Part shown: piece by piece, positions 12,840 to 26,459 of the stretch
How the letters are laid out: each line of letters starts with the position of its first letter
Position numbering within the stretch: the first letter of the stretch is position 1
DNA from: Brachypodius melanocephalos
Lineage: Eukaryota > Chordata > Aves > Passeriformes > Pycnonotidae
Direction: 5' to 3'
Length of the DNA stretch: 64,000 nt
Assembly: GCA_013398615.1 (NCBI GenBank)
Contig: VZSR01000680.1
Coordinates: 851,852 to 915,851 of the forward strand
Translations under genes and position numbers: made by a program
Notes under the pieces: model-generated
Database searches by the model: none
What the model was told of the DNA's origin: nothing
Seen by the model: the letters and a program-made list of their open reading frames with translations, nothing else

Positions 12840-13100
12840 AATGTGTGATTATAAATATGATTTAAATATCTGAAACATTACAGAGTGATTATTGTTCAAT
12901 AAGGCAGCATTCATAAAAGGGTTATCTGCATGCTGTGCTTAGGTTTCCACAATATAATGTAATGAATTGTTCAATATAGTTTGTATGCTATTTGTCTCTG
13001 TTTCTTCCCATACTCCAGAGATGCCTGATATGCAGGGCTCTAACAAGGCTATCATAAATTGTTGAACAATAAACAGCCCTCGGGATTTTGAGATAGTATG
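12840..13100. promoter_or_regulatory. Candidate conserved regulatory segment with SOX-type inverted motifs
   Basis: An AT-rich, CpG-poor segment with few simple repeats. It contains ATTGTTCAAT twice (12891-12900, 12966-12975) and the 13-bp palindrome ATTGTT-G-AACAAT (13058-13070). ATTGTT/AACAAT is the core SOX/HMG-box site, and inverted pairs are used by SoxE dimers. Conservation cannot be tested here, so function is inference. Confidence 0.2.
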
Positions 13101-16100
13101 TGGTTAGCATGTAATCCATCTCAAGGCACTTGATTTAATGCCACAAAGGAACATCCTTGACAATGCTCAACATTGTTTTAAACTGCTGCTAAATCAATTA
13201 CCACGTGTGGGAAATGGCACGCTCCTGCTGCTCCCTGCTCCACACCGCTGGCCCGGCTGCTCACAGACAGATTTAGGGAGCCACGCTGCCCAGGCTCCCT
13301 GGAAATCCCTGAACAAACCCACCCTGAAACACTGATAAGTAGGGCCTCCTAAAATCTGCACTAAACTGCTCAACTCAAACACCATTTGCCTGGACTATCT
13401 TCGCTGTGTCTACCCAAAAATGCTTCCTTTTGGATCATTGCTGTGCCATGGAAGAAAAATAGCAACAACTCACTAATAGCACTTGGTGCCTACACAAAGA
13501 TTGTTGTGTTTGGAGTGTGCTGCATATATCTGCTAATTTTCCCTTGCAACATCCCAGTGAGCTGGAGAAGCGCTTCTACCCCTTTCCAGGGATGAGAAGC
13601 ACCAGTTACTCAGGCATTGGGGGTGGGGAGCACCTCGTGGGTCAAAGATGAGTGGTGGTGTCTTGAATATAATGATGTTACAAAGAGCAACCAGAACAGT
13701 TAAACAAGAAAGAGGCCATCTTTATTTCTTTAATGTTTTGGTCTGCTCCTCTGCTGAGGTGATTGCTGGAGACACTGCAGGCAAAAGGAGATGGGCACTT
13801 CATATATGTAAGCTGCAAACTTGCCCTGCTGCTCTGGAGACATAAATAAGGATTCCTAGGCAGTATTTTCTATATCCCAGGAGACTGCACAGGGAGAATA
13901 TTGAGATGCAGTTTTTACAACAGTAGTGTTCTGACATATTTCAGGAGCTATGACAGTCTCAGAAATGTCACTCTCATTGTGAAAAAATAAGACTACAGGG
14001 AGGGAATCCTGAGATCAAGATAGAAGATGGCAAATTGTGGAGGATTCATTACTGAGAGCCACATGATCCAGTTTCCCAAGGATTAATGCACTTCTATGAT
14101 CTGTACATTATGGATATTATGTCTCTGCCAGGGCGACAGTGCAAGCCTGCCTTCAAATTTTGGAGTTCTGCTCACCTCTCTTTTACCTGTGTCCTTAGAG
14201 GACTGTGGAGTGGTGTGTCACCTCTTTTCCTCACAAACAGCCTCATGTCCCACTGCTGTCAGACCTCTCTCCAAGGGAATCTGATCAGGTATTGATCTTT
14301 AATCTACAGCATTGCTGGGAATGGCAGCCAGCTGTAGCTGTGAAGAAGAACAACAACTGGCAGACACTCTGGTTGGTGTTGGCACTAGCCCTCACTTACG
14401 AGATCCAAATTCCTGGGAACCAAATGTTCCTGTGATTCTGGCTTTCTGCTGCCAATAAAGCTTATGATACAAAGCTAATTGCCTTGTAACTTTCCTTGGA
14501 AATCTGAAAGGGAAATGGATAGGTTGCCTTTATTTATACACTGATATGCCAAGACTCTGAATTAAGATAAGGGAAAAAATATATACAACAGTAGCCATAA
14601 AAAAGCCAAAGTTTACCCATCTTCACTACAAAGTGGTTTCAGGGGCTTATAAGTAGCTTTTATTTCATATCAGCTTGACAGGACTATAAGAGTTCTTCTG
14701 GCCTCTTTCATCACTGTGAAGGATAACAGCAGAGTTCATTGCAAGAGTCTTTGTATAGGCTCCTTCAGGGAAGGGCTTCATTTGGAATTTGGTCCCTTTG
14801 TACCAAGAGTGTGGCCAGTCAGCACCCAGAAAATGGGAACTAGACCCTGTGTGAGAGGAATGATTCCTATTTTCATTGACCTGTGTGTAAAGGATAAGTT
14901 TATGACTGAAGAATACCTTAATTTTTCTTTGCCTGCTTCTTCCCAGCCAGTATACTCCTATCAGCTGACAGCTGACAGTAACAGCAGTAACATTTACATC
15001 TTCCATGGATTAGAGGAATTCTTCCAGCCTTAGAAAAGTTGCTTTAGATTTGGCTATCATGTTAGGATTGACTTATGCTAAAAAAACCACAAACATGAGG
15101 ACAATATAATTTCGAATACTGCTTAAAAAATTTCAAGGAGAACAATTGTGGAAATATAAAATACCTGTAGGATAGAAGAAATTAAGATTAAAATTCTTTT
15201 GGAACATTTGTAGGAAAAGCCAAACAAGTTACTACCAAAAAATGCTGGGTGAAAAAGCACATTTTCCTGTGAAGTGGTTCCTCCTGCTATGGGCCGGGGT
15301 CTGTTTTTGGTTCATCTTTTCTTCATAAGAGCATGCACATTATTTTTACCTTAGGTGTATCTGCTTCACTTGTTTTACTTTTCAGACAGTTAACTGGCTG
15401 TAAGCCAGCACTGCAAAATCAAACCCTGCCATTTATTTTAGGATTTCCTTTTATTATTCTTTCCTGAATTTCATATTTTTTCATTTCTTATTATTTTATG
15501 CCATGCTTTTTTTTTTTTCCCTTTTCTTTGTTAACTTTGTTTGGTTTCTGTCACTCACCGTTTGGTAGCTCAACTATCAGAGCAGAATGAAAAAGCCACA
15601 CAGTAGCTCAAGTTATAGATATATAACTGCCACTTCCCTACCACTGAAAAATGCAAGCAGCAACCAGAAAACGAGCAGATCTGAGTTAGGTCAGCAATGC
15701 AGACTCCAGTTCTTTGAGCTATGCCAAGTCACGAGGAATTTGGACTTGCAGATACAAGAGGCATTGGGCTTTTTGCAAGCAAAAAAAAAAAATCTGTTTA
15801 TTGAAGATGAAAGCAATACAATAACAATGAGAATAAGCATGGACATGATGAAAAGCAAACAAAAGCAGCCCAAGTCTCAGCCTGAGTGTAATATACACAT
15901 CAATTCTTTTTAATTCCTAAAAAGAGCAAAAAAGTATTCATAACAGCTGGTCCCAACCCAAAAGTTTGTTTGGATCACTGAATCATGCCCTCATACTCTT
16001 TAGGACTATACACAGCTGTCACTGAAATGACCCTGAAAAAATCCCCATCTAATGCTAAGAATTACTTATTTTTCCCCGCTGCTAAACATATTTTGCTGTT

Positions 16101-19100
16101 AAAGATGTACAGGGAAATGAAAAACTGGTGGAGAAACAAAGGCCACTTTTCTAAAAATGGACACTTGGAATTAGTTTGTTACACTTCTAAGAAGCAGCCT
16201 GATTTTTCACAAGAGCTGGGCCTCTGTCAGCTTCCAGTGTGCTCTGGGTGGAAAACAGGGAGCTGTGGATGTTCTGAAAACCTGCTGTGTGCTCCTTGGA
16301 CAGCTGCATTCCCATATTCCCACTGCGTGTGCTGCTCTGAGGATAAACGGCAAATCCAAGTTAAAGCTTCCACTTCGACAATTTTTGTCCCAGCTTCTCC
16401 CATGGTCCAGCTGCCCACAGGAGCTCCATGGACCTCTACCTGCCTGATGAGACAGAGACCAGCCCAGGGTGACTGCAGGGTGTTGCATATTGTTTCCATC
16501 AGGAAATAGGGACACCCTTCCTAGGAATGTTTTGATTGTCTGATATCCTCACGCTTTCCCTTAATTCTTGATTTCCCATTATTTTTCCTGTCTTTCCAAG
16601 ATATCTTCTTTTTTCTCTCAAATATTTGGAATTCCCTTTGGAAGTGTACAGCAGACACAGCACCTGCCGTTCAGACCCTCTTCCCAAGCATATAATATCC
16701 CACTTACATGGAGGCAATGAAACCTATGAGTGGTATGACTTTGTAGTTTGGGCCTTTCAAGATTTAATTCCTTTCTCTGGCATGGTTTCCCCTTCTTATG
16801 AATGCTAAGAAAGTCACTAACCTCAACCATGTGCAGTTATGTCTTGAGAGAAACAAAAAGGGTATGAGTGGATGGAACAAAAAGGTGGGAGATGAAGAGC
16901 TGTCTCCAAGCCACCCTGGCAAAGAGGCACTTGTAAGATTTAACAGCCAGAATATGTCTGTATGTGTGCCATTCCACTCGCTGTCTCTCTCCAGGCTATT
17001 GACTCATGACTCCTAATCAGGAAAATCTGCCTCTGGACAGTTTTGTAAGCAGAAAAGGACAATGCTTTCCGTCCTGCACTTCCTGACCTTATGTGCCAGG
17101 GTAATATGCAGAAGTATGTCAAATGCCATTTAATCTTCATAATCCAAGCAGATTATGCTCATAACTTCACCTCTATCTGCTCACAGCATTATCTCCTTTC
17201 AAAAATGCCACACGGCTTTTTTTAGTCAAGATTCACCCTTTACAAGAGAGACTTAATTTTAGTGACCAGATCTCACATCCCACCTGCACTGTGACTTTAT
17301 GCACTTTATGGATTTCCACATCTCTTGTGTGCTCTTCCCAAAGTGCAACATGGTAATGATATTTGCCATTTTGAACTCGAATTTCTGAAATCTGGGGCAG
17401 CTGAAAGGAGCAGTGGGGAAATGGTAATTAGTGTCTTGATTATTGCTTTCACAAAGCAGAAAGTCTATGCCTCCTCTTTCAAAACAGTTGTCTCCGTGGC
17501 CTGTTTTAATTAAGGAAGCACATAACTCCAGAAGAGGGGCAGGAAGGGAACAAGAGGAGGAAGAACAAGGGGTTTCCCCCTTCAGTGTTATCATTTTTTT
17601 GCAAATTATTGCCAGCATGCTTGCATAACAAAATTAACAGTTCTGTTCAAGAACATTTCTGTGGTAATACAGAAAACTTTTGTCAGTGAGGGATATATCC
17701 TGCTTCAACTGCAGCAGGCCCAAGTTCTGAAAGCCCTCAAATCCTATCCCTTATGGCACTCTCATATACTTAATCCTTGCTGTGAACTGAATGAGGCAAT
17801 GAACCTACAGAAAATAATGTATTATCACATAATTACAGATTGCATTACACGGTATATTCATTATGAGGGCTAAACTAAGTTACAGACAGCCTTAATTCTG
17901 GCATCTCCCAGCTTATTGATGTTTGACTTTACATCCTTTCTGATGGCCTTTGAATGAAGTTTGCAGTGGTAGCTAATGCAACTAATGAATCATTTTGATG
18001 CAATTATTACCACTTTCCATTGGTATCTCATGGAGAATTTCACAGCTGTGTGCTTCATAAACAATGAGGATAGAAATTTGCCTGTCTGCATGTTTAAGAG
18101 ACTGAGTTTTCATCAAAATTTTTTAGAGTTCTGATTATTTTGGACAGCTCTGTCTGCAATTCTTCTATTGTAATTCAGTAAAAAGCTGCATCATTCAAAA
18201 TAAGAGCTGGCTAACTAATTTGGGTGGAATAAACTGGAATAAGCTCTTCATGAACTCTTTTTTTTTTTTCCAGATATTTAATCTGCCTAGGCACACTTTT
18301 ATCTCTTTTTATTGTCACTGCTATTTGATGGTTTCTTGCACCATACCTAGTGCTGAAATGCTGAGCTCTGAATCAGTTGAAAACCTGCGCTGTTCTTATG
18401 AATAATTATCATTTTAACAAAATCTCATGTCCCATTTCCAAAGTACAAAAAGTAACGGGGATTTCAACTTAGGCAGAAGTTCTTGGGGTTTGGATCCTTA
18501 TGTAACTGGGGACATAAAGGTCATCCTAGTGACCTCAAGGTTTCTAAAGGGAAGTGGCTGTAGGTATGATATTTAGAAATCACACCAAGGGACCCTAATT
18601 TGAGATCACAGCCATTCAATTCTTGACCCTGTAGTAAAGGAGTACAATACACCCTGTTAATATTCTACTATGTAGGATAACGTGGTGCATACATATGATG
18701 CATGAAGTAAAATACCTTCGTTACATCGTTGTTAAACTAAATTTTGTTCTCACAAATCTATTGTCCCCTATTCACACAATTACTAAATGAAAAAACAAAA
18801 ACAAAAAACAACAAAAAAAATCAGGAGAGAGTGTGAAACGTTCATGTCATATTAAGTTACAACTGTGCTATTTGTATTTTATAGTGGATAACACTACAGA
18901 AGACAATAATCTCACCACCTGCTGGAGAAAGTAATTAGAGGAGAGTAGTATTCAATGGCTGTTTTCCTTTGCCATACTACTTTCATTGATGATACCTTAG
19001 ACTGTGAGACAGTTTACATTGAATGAAACACAAAAAAACCACCCAAAATTTGAAATTTCTTTGGTTTCAGGCACAGCAAAATTTGAAGAAATTACAATTA

Positions 19101-21291
19101 GAAACACTTTGTAGCAGTTCAAAGGATTATCTAGCAGAAACTTAAGAAGTCTTGAAATGGGTTAAATATTACTTTAAAATCTTGGTTTCAAAATTTGCCT
19201 AGTTATACTAGTATTAACCAACCTTTAGAATAATTTTGTCTGTGGACCATCCCCAGTTACAAAATTGGTTTTCACAGCATTTCCATTATTACTTTTGAGA
19301 CAAGTTTCCAGAGGTTTAAAACTTAATTCATAGCAATGTTAGTGCAGGTTAGGAATGAATTTAGAATGTCCCTTTCCTGTACTCCTTCCTCAGACATTTT
19401 TAACATTGAAAATGGTGGTATTGCCAATGAATTGGAGAAGTTTTCCTTGGTGTAAGATATGAAAAAAGGAGAGGAGAGGCAGAGAGGAAGGAAAAAACCC
19501 CAGGCCCTTCTTGACAGCAGTTGCTGTGCCAGCTATTGGAGGGATATATCCAGGAATATACAGCACCAAAATTCAAGTTCAACCCTCAAAAGTGTTGCCA
19601 GTAGGAGCTGTGACAGCATCTTGCAAATACAGATGTATTTGAAATTAAAAGACAACTTAAACAAACCCAACATAACTTTTTTCCTGAAGTAGAAACATCA
19701 GTGTCTCTTAATTACACTCTGTAGGCAACTGTCTTTAAGAAATCTCTGCTAAATAAGTCCATGAACAAGGCTGGGAGACTGTGGTTGCCATGCTGCTATT
19801 GGTAATAAATTCTAATAATCCTTTTTGAAGGAATCTGGATCCATTTACTTTTATTTAAATCTTCTGTGTCTGGTAGTTTACTACTTGTACTTTCATTCTC
19901 AACGAGTATCCAGCAATTATACATGTACTTATAATTCATTTTGCATTAACTTATTCTTCAGAAATATTATTAATAAAAATGTGAGGAAAGATTCATGAAG
20001 AGTCTTTTTACCCTTGGCTAAGAATACCAGACATACTGTAAGGAGTACACAAGGAAGTAGATGTATACTCCTAAAGGCACCAACCACTTCCTCTTTTAAA
20101 TCTTCATTAAAACAACTTTGTAGAGCTCTTCCTGAATCTTGGTTAGTACAGCTTTGCTAAGTACACAGCCCAAGCACGTGGGGCCACTCTCATGATTTAT
20201 GCTTGATGTGATATGGACAGGAAGGACTTCTATTCTCTAGACTTCGGGACAGCTTTGGATGGTTCAGATTGCCTTTGGCATCAGTTGTCTGCCCAGTGCT
20301 GCAGAGCCCAGCTCAAAGGGGTTAATTGAGAAGAAATTATCTTTAAATTCCTACTTGAGAGGAGGCATACAGTGCCTTTGGAAAAATTAATCAATACATT
20401 GGGAAGCTGATTGCAAATGCTTTGCCCCAGCTGGCACCAAAATGTTGGCAACAACATTCACTGATGCTGTTTGCTGCACTTTTGGGGACAGACAGACAGC
20501 ACAAGAACCTTTTTTTAAATGCAGACAGAAATCTGTTTGTCCTGTGTTTGTCCAAGCTTAGAGAAGTTTTGTTACTAACTGTACTCTCCTCATATCTGGT
20601 TCAAGGCTCTCAGCTTTTCCTCTGCTTCTAAAAGTACTATAAGCATGGAAAAGGCACAAAGACTTTGTGCATAGCTTTTGCACGCTTTTTCCAGTCAAAG
20701 CAGTCACCATGCTTTGCTTGTTGAAGTGGAACTCATCTACATCCATGGTCCAATCTGCACACACACAGGACAAGATGAAGCTGTCCGTGGAAGTGATGCT
20801 ATGCAGAGATTTGTCTTTAGAATTGATTATGTCTTATTTGTCCTCACCAGCTGAAACATGTACAGATCTCATGGGAAATGGACAAAAATTGTTGCATAGC
20901 TTACTTCTGCTACCCTTTTTCCAACATTTCTTAGCAAAGAATTCAATAGGGATTGACTACTGATGCCCCCTACCCAAATATTTCCTCCTGTTGAATGCTG
21001 TGCTCAGCTTTACATCCTTAACATTAATTCTTGTGCTGGATGGTCTACTGTTTCTCTCAGACCTTTTGTGATATTTCCTAGGATACAATGAAAAGTGCAT
21101 CCATTCTGCAGCTTTCCATACTGCCAAGGCAGGCTAATTACAGGACACACTCCGCAAATGTCTTATTAACCATTCATTTCACAGAAATGCAGACAGATGG
21201 CCTGAGAATTGTTTCAGCAGTGTCCGAATTTTTTTTTTTTTTCTCTGTACCTAAAGTTGCAGTGCTTGTTTTTTATTTTTCATATTGCCAG
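13101..21291. other. Unique noncoding sequence
   Basis: A locally GC-richer patch lies at 13200-13330. A 174-codon open frame (15985-16509, plus) has overlapping antisense frames and no domain. The 17.6-18.1 kb part is AT-rich with homeodomain-like words. A strong but donorless splice acceptor is at about 18272. Confidence 0.65.
18787..18822 (+). repeat. A-rich (CAAAA)n low-complexity tract
   Basis: Runs of A broken by single C residues. No recognisable SINE or LINE body lies upstream of it. Confidence 0.85.
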
Positions 21292-21374
21292 CTCTCAGGA
21301 ACAGGATCTACATGGACAAGTCAGTACCTCTCCAATCTCTAGTTCTCTGCTTTGAGCAACAATCAACTTTCAAG
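21292..21374 (+). other. Candidate internal exon, plus strand (83 bp)
   Basis: A long T-rich tract ending CATATTGCCAG precedes the segment, and AAG|GTGAGT closes it. One frame (offset 2) is open throughout and exits in phase 0; it includes RIYMDKSVPLQSLVLCFEQQ. No family is recognised. Confidence 0.15.
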
Positions 21375-24300
21375 GTGAGTTCCTGTCTGTTCAGAGGGTA
21401 TGTGCCTCTGCTGAGATCTTACTAATACCTGTCTGGTCACTGATGCCTGAAATATTCAGTTTGTTCTTGGACGGGTTGTCGTAACATTTCTATGAAGACA
21501 AGTCACTCCTAGTGCAGTCTCTTCTGGAAATCAGTGCCTGCTTGCTTCAATATGTGCTATCAGGAGCTATCAATAGGCTACACTGTTCTGCAAGACAGCT
21601 GACAAACAGACAAACCTGTCCAATTAGCACTATCTGGGTATATCCAACTCTCCTCAAGAACAGTGAGTACCCATCCTCTATCTGCTCAGACTCAGTGAAT
21701 ACTAGGTGCTTAAAAGTGTCCTGGAGTTTAATTGAAATTAGAAAGTTTCACTAAGTTTCTCCACTGTGGTACTTACAGACTGCTCCTGATCTGACAGTAT
21801 ATCCCTTCACACCTTAGATTCTGAGTATCTTTATTTTTTTGTCTCCCCAATGATTTAATATACTGGGGAATTTTTTTTCCCCGGGTAGTTTTAATCTACA
21901 CCAAGACTTCTCCATATTTAGGGTAGGGATGGATAAACAAATAGCAAATACCCAGAAAACTCGTTTGTACACCGCAGATTGGCAAGAATAGGAAAAATTC
22001 CATGTGCACATCAGCATTTCAAGGTAGTGTGGACGTATTCAAAGGCTGTTTCAGTGTGTGAGCAAAGAAGAATCCAAACCAAGCCCTCCAAGCACTGCAA
22101 TCCTTTGTCCTTCACCTGACACTACTGACTCTTCTGTAGTTCCATGTTGCTCTTCAAAGCACTCCCCAGAGGCTTTTCTTGCTGCTACCTCGTGAAGAGA
22201 AGCTGAGAAGCAGTGATGTATCTCCTTGGAGCACTGTCTCCTCAAGGGTATCAGTACAAGCCAGTTCACCACACACATGGCAGACAATGCACCAGCTCCT
22301 TCTCTCAGGCTGATTCTGCCCTGTGAATAAAAAGGATTGGATCGGCGTCTTGAGTCTGAAATTTGCCATCTCCAAGTCAAATAAGCTCCACATTGCCTCT
22401 TAAAGACTGAAAAATAAATAGCAGGGAAATGTGCTCTGCTGGATGGGTTCCTTTCAGCAGGTAACTGCATAAACTAAATCTTGGCAGCAGAACTTCAAGT
22501 GAATGAAGTATTATGGCTGATGGGCTTAAGCCTTTCTTCTGCTAATGCTGTGCAGGAAAGACTGTGACTGAAATAGGTATAATTAGTAAACCGTGATTGA
22601 ATTCTCAGCATCAAGAAGACAACAACTCTTTCACAGTTTCTACTTTGATGTCATCTCTCATCTGTAAAGCTGTTCTACTCAGAACCACTTGAAGGTATTT
22701 TTCTTTTGAATTGGCTGCTTTAGACTGTCTTTAGTGCTAGATTATCTGTGTCAGGTTTATCACAAGCTGTCTGCATGCAGGATGATTTTTCTTTTCATGG
22801 TAAAACACGGCATTCTTCTAAACTCTGCTTCCAGTTTATGATGAAGATGCTTCTTGGTTGAATCTTCTCTTGCTGATTTCCAAACACCCAGAATCTGGAT
22901 CAACAATCTTACAATCTTCTGCATTGCTATTTTTGTTTTATTTACACTTCACAGTAACAACTTGGGTGATAATGACTTGCTACAGTCACTGTCTCTCTGC
23001 TGACAAGAGCAAAGATCTGTCATCATCTCCTATCTAGTAGCATTTTGCACTTTTTTATCTGCATGTAGTGTATTACCAGCACTTCACAAGTCCTTACTCT
23101 CAAGGACTTGTTTTTTGTTGGTTTTTTAGTTTTGGTTTTGTTGTTTTTTGGTTTTGTTTTTTTTTTTTCCTGGAAAAGATACTGTTCACCTTACATGTTG
23201 CTTACTCCACTGGGAGCATTTCTTGGTGTCTTCCTAGCAGGGTCTTCTGAAACAGAGAGCTGGTTTTTTGGATCTTTTTTGGATGTAATAATACACAAAA
23301 TACTTCCCTTGTAACTACGCTGCAGAATTGTTGATAACATACGTGATATTTCACCAGAATGCAAGTTTCTGCCATAACCACACCTTGAATGTTGAGAAAA
23401 TCTACTCCACGATTTTATGTCTTTAAATATTATATTGGCCTGTTGGTCTAAGCTTTTCAAGTGCACACTGTGCACGTGTGTGCTTGGAAAGGTGCTGCCT
23501 GTGCCACCTTATTTTCCAGTTCTCTCTACCTCTGCTTCAGAACTGCAATGAAAACTGCAGAAATTTGTGCATTATGAACAAAATTTCAGCAGCATTATGG
23601 AAGCAGGAGCACTAGTAGCAGGTATACAGAGTAATTGTGGTATCCAAATTTCATTTCAGCATTCATTCTGGGAAAGCTACTCATGCAGAAAAGTTACCAC
23701 ATATGAAGAAAAGGTATGGCAAACCACACAAATACACATCCCTGAGTCAGACTTCAACCCCTCCTTAATGTAACCCTGCCTGCCTCATGGATGAAATTAT
23801 TAGATTCTGAGTGGGTATATGGACTGGAAGCACAGAGTTACCAGGATACACTTCCTGTTTGTATCTGAGAAAAATCATCTACTAATTTTCTGCTGATCAT
23901 CTTTTAAAGAAAGCTTTGACATCTAATTAGTTATTTTCTTTTTTAATGTCATCTTTTGTCTTTGGAGTATTACAATGTCCCTGTGAAATACAGGAAATCT
24001 TGCTTATTTGGGAGCTTTGTGAATGAGGGAAATAATTAAATTAGGTCACCGTGTTGATGCTTTGTAGCATGACATGGAACTAACACCCACTTCTTGTTTT
24101 TTAGAGAACTAAAAAAATCCTTAATCTAATTAGTTTCTTTTATCTGGCAAGAAAAGATACCTCCTCTCCCTTTCTTGTGAGTGCAACACCTTTAAGATCA
24201 GAAATGTTCCATGAGGGACTGTATTAGGCTAATTGAAATAAGGCAAGAGAGCTTACAGTCAGTCTGTCTCTGCTACAAGCAGGGGTTTGCACTTCAGCCT

Positions 24301-24704
24301 CCTGGTACTGGCAGAAAAGCAGCCCAGGTGAAAGTCTCCAAGCACCTCTGAACTGTTTGCTTCTGTGCAAAATAAAATTTACTTGTGCATTGGAATCAGC
24401 TGACAGCGAGTTTGGATAAACGAATTCTTTTTCTGTGTAATTTGGTAAAATATAAGTAGCAAAGCATTAAAATGAGGAGGAAAGAGCTGTCTATGTGAGG
24501 CCACAGAAAACCCTAAAGGCAAATTTGTGTGGAGTTTACACAAAACTCTGGAAAATGAGCATTAGGCATTGCACCGGCACATGAAATGAAGTCCCAGTTT
24601 TAATTTTCCTTCTCCACAATTCAGACGGGGATTGTCTCCAGGTGGGAGATGAAAGGCACATTTCTCTACCAAGTACAGCTCCCTTCACCCTCCTCTCCGC
24701 TTAC
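21375..24704. other. Unique noncoding sequence
   Basis: Contains the G/T tract at 23109-23168. A minus-strand open frame of 139 codons (22051-22470) has no recognised domain. Confidence 0.65.
23109..23168 (+). repeat. G/T low-complexity tract
   Basis: About 60 bp almost wholly of G and T, with GGTTTT and GTTTTT units, ending in a T run. Only one A interrupts it. Confidence 0.9.
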
Positions 24705-24779
24705 CTCCTCTCTTTTACTCCATTTTCAGTCCTTTTCCTTCAGCTGCTCCTTTTCATGAGCCCTCTTGGATGCAGAGGA
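24705..24779 (-). other. Candidate purine-rich exon, minus strand (75 bp)
   Basis: On the minus strand the acceptor AATGCTTTGTCTTTTCCCAG is close to ideal, and GAG|GTAAGC is a strong donor. The exon body is purine-rich with GAAGGA/AAAGGA-type enhancer words. All three frames contain stops, so if it is real it would be a UTR or lncRNA exon. Confidence 0.18.
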
Positions 24780-25262
24780 CTGGGAAAAGACAAAGCATTG
24801 GCTTTCCCTCTCTGACCGGGGATCCAGCTATCCTCTCCCCCGCAGTGGACTGGCAGCTGGAGAGCAAATGGATCCATCAAACCAAGGAGACAAGAGGAGC
24901 AGGCAGGGTGAGGGGGTTAACCCTGGTGTCTCAGGGAGCTCTCCTGCATTAGGAAAATCAAAAGGAAATAATGGCAAAAGCTTCTTTCCCAGTGCTGAAT
25001 TCACTTGTGCAACTGGCACTCCCATTACATTAAAATTACATTACATTAAAACGATTCTGTACTGTTGTGATAAAGATTGAACAAATCTAGATTTTAGCTG
25101 TGACTAGAATTTAAATGTCTCAGAATGTGATTTTTTTTTTTTCACTGACTTGGGAGAATCTAAAATTCCGCTGCAAGCGTCCAAATTTAATATGAGTTTC
25201 CTTTATTAGTAGTGTAACTTTTAGCTTTTTCCCTCTGAAAGGATGAAATTCGTCTCTCCATC

Positions 25263-25290
25263 AAAAAAAAAAAAAAAAACAAAACACCAA
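25263..25290 (+). repeat. Poly(A) run with CAAAA tail
   Basis: About 17 A residues followed by CAAAAC. No adjacent element is recognised, so it is treated as a simple repeat rather than a retroposon tail. Confidence 0.85.
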
Positions 25291-25597
25291 ACTCCAAATT
25301 TGTTCACATTTTTGGTGCCAAGAAAACACAGATTGTGGTTGAGAGGCTAGAATGAAGCTTGCAATGCCATCAGAGCAGAGCTGGTTGCAGCAGCATTACA
25401 GCTCGAGATGAGGCTCATGATTCAAACATATTATCCACAGCACAATTATCCACAACATCTCAAATCTGCATCCTTCAAATTGATCTGTTCAGGGGTATCA
25501 TAGTAAGGGTCATGGGACAGGCACAGGGACAAAACCAGCCCACTGGATCGCCACAGCCCAAAGCTAAGGGAAGTAACAACATTGAGTTAAAATAAAA

Positions 25598-25602
<5 letters not shown>

Positions 25603-25628
<26 letters not shown>
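25603..25628. repeat. (TA)13 microsatellite
   Basis: An uninterrupted TA dinucleotide array flanked by A/T runs. It is likely to be length-polymorphic. Confidence 0.95.
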
Positions 25629-25633
<5 letters not shown>

Positions 25634-25729
25634 AAAGCAATCCACCTGCCCCATGCCTGACACCACTTGGAAGCTGGGGCAGAAAGCTCTTGGAAATGCT
25701 GTGGAGGCACTGGTGCTGAGGTGCAGCTG

Positions 25730-25752
25730 CAGACAGACAGACAGACAGACAG
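25730..25752. repeat. (CAGA)n microsatellite
   Basis: Nearly six perfect CAGA/ACAG tetranucleotide units, about 100 bp from the (TA)n array. Confidence 0.95.
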
Positions 25753-26373
25753 CCTGGGAATCTCTGCCCCACGCTGGGAGCTGCAAAACTACTGCGACAT
25801 GGAAGGATGGCTATGGAATAACAGATTCCTCCTGCTGCTCTGGTGGCTGTCACATTTCACACCATACCTCTCTCCTTTTCACAGGCACTCTGGCTGGATT
25901 AAATGGATTAAGAACTGGTTGATAAATATGAATGGAGTGGCAAGTTGATGTGGAAAAAGGTTTTCACTGTTCCTTTCTCTATGAATGAATCATGAACCGA
26001 AATTTCTTCAAGTGCATTAGAAATTAATTCCTGGAGGCTCTTTTTTTTTTTTTCTCCTCAGGCTGAAAAACTGAATACCCAAACTTTGTAATGGCAGGTG
26101 GGGAGAATCAGCATTTTAATTCATCTGATAATCTCTTGCTTCAAACCCTCATTTCTAACTGCAATACTCACTATGTAGATTATTTCAATAAAACAACATA
26201 ACAATGCAATCTATTTCAACTAAAAGGATTTACTTAAAGTAAAAATATTTCAGATCTGATAGGGTGTTTTTGCTGTACCAAATTACTCCATATTATCAAG
26301 CCTTCCAGTGCTGTGCTGCACTCTTTCACTGGTCTAAATCTGAGAAAAAATGATACTAAGGAATTTGCCTGTA

Positions 26374-26459
26374 ATTTTTGGGGGGGTTTTGTTTGGATTG
26401 GTGGTGGTGGTTGTGGGTTTTTTGGATTTTGAGGGGTTTTTTTCTTTTTTTTTTTTTGT
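26374..26459 (+). repeat. G/T low-complexity tract with G-runs
   Basis: About 85 bp of G and T with a run of seven G, four GGT units, GGG and GGGG, ending in a long T run. Several G-runs on one strand make it quadruplex-prone. Probably simple-sequence expansion. Confidence 0.9.

Noticed and set aside
15985..16509. 174-codon open frame, plus strand
   Set aside because: Overlapped by two antisense frames of about 90-100 codons; no domain recognised.
18250..18272. Strong polypyrimidine acceptor
   Set aside because: No plausible donor within the next 200 bp; a T-run decoy.
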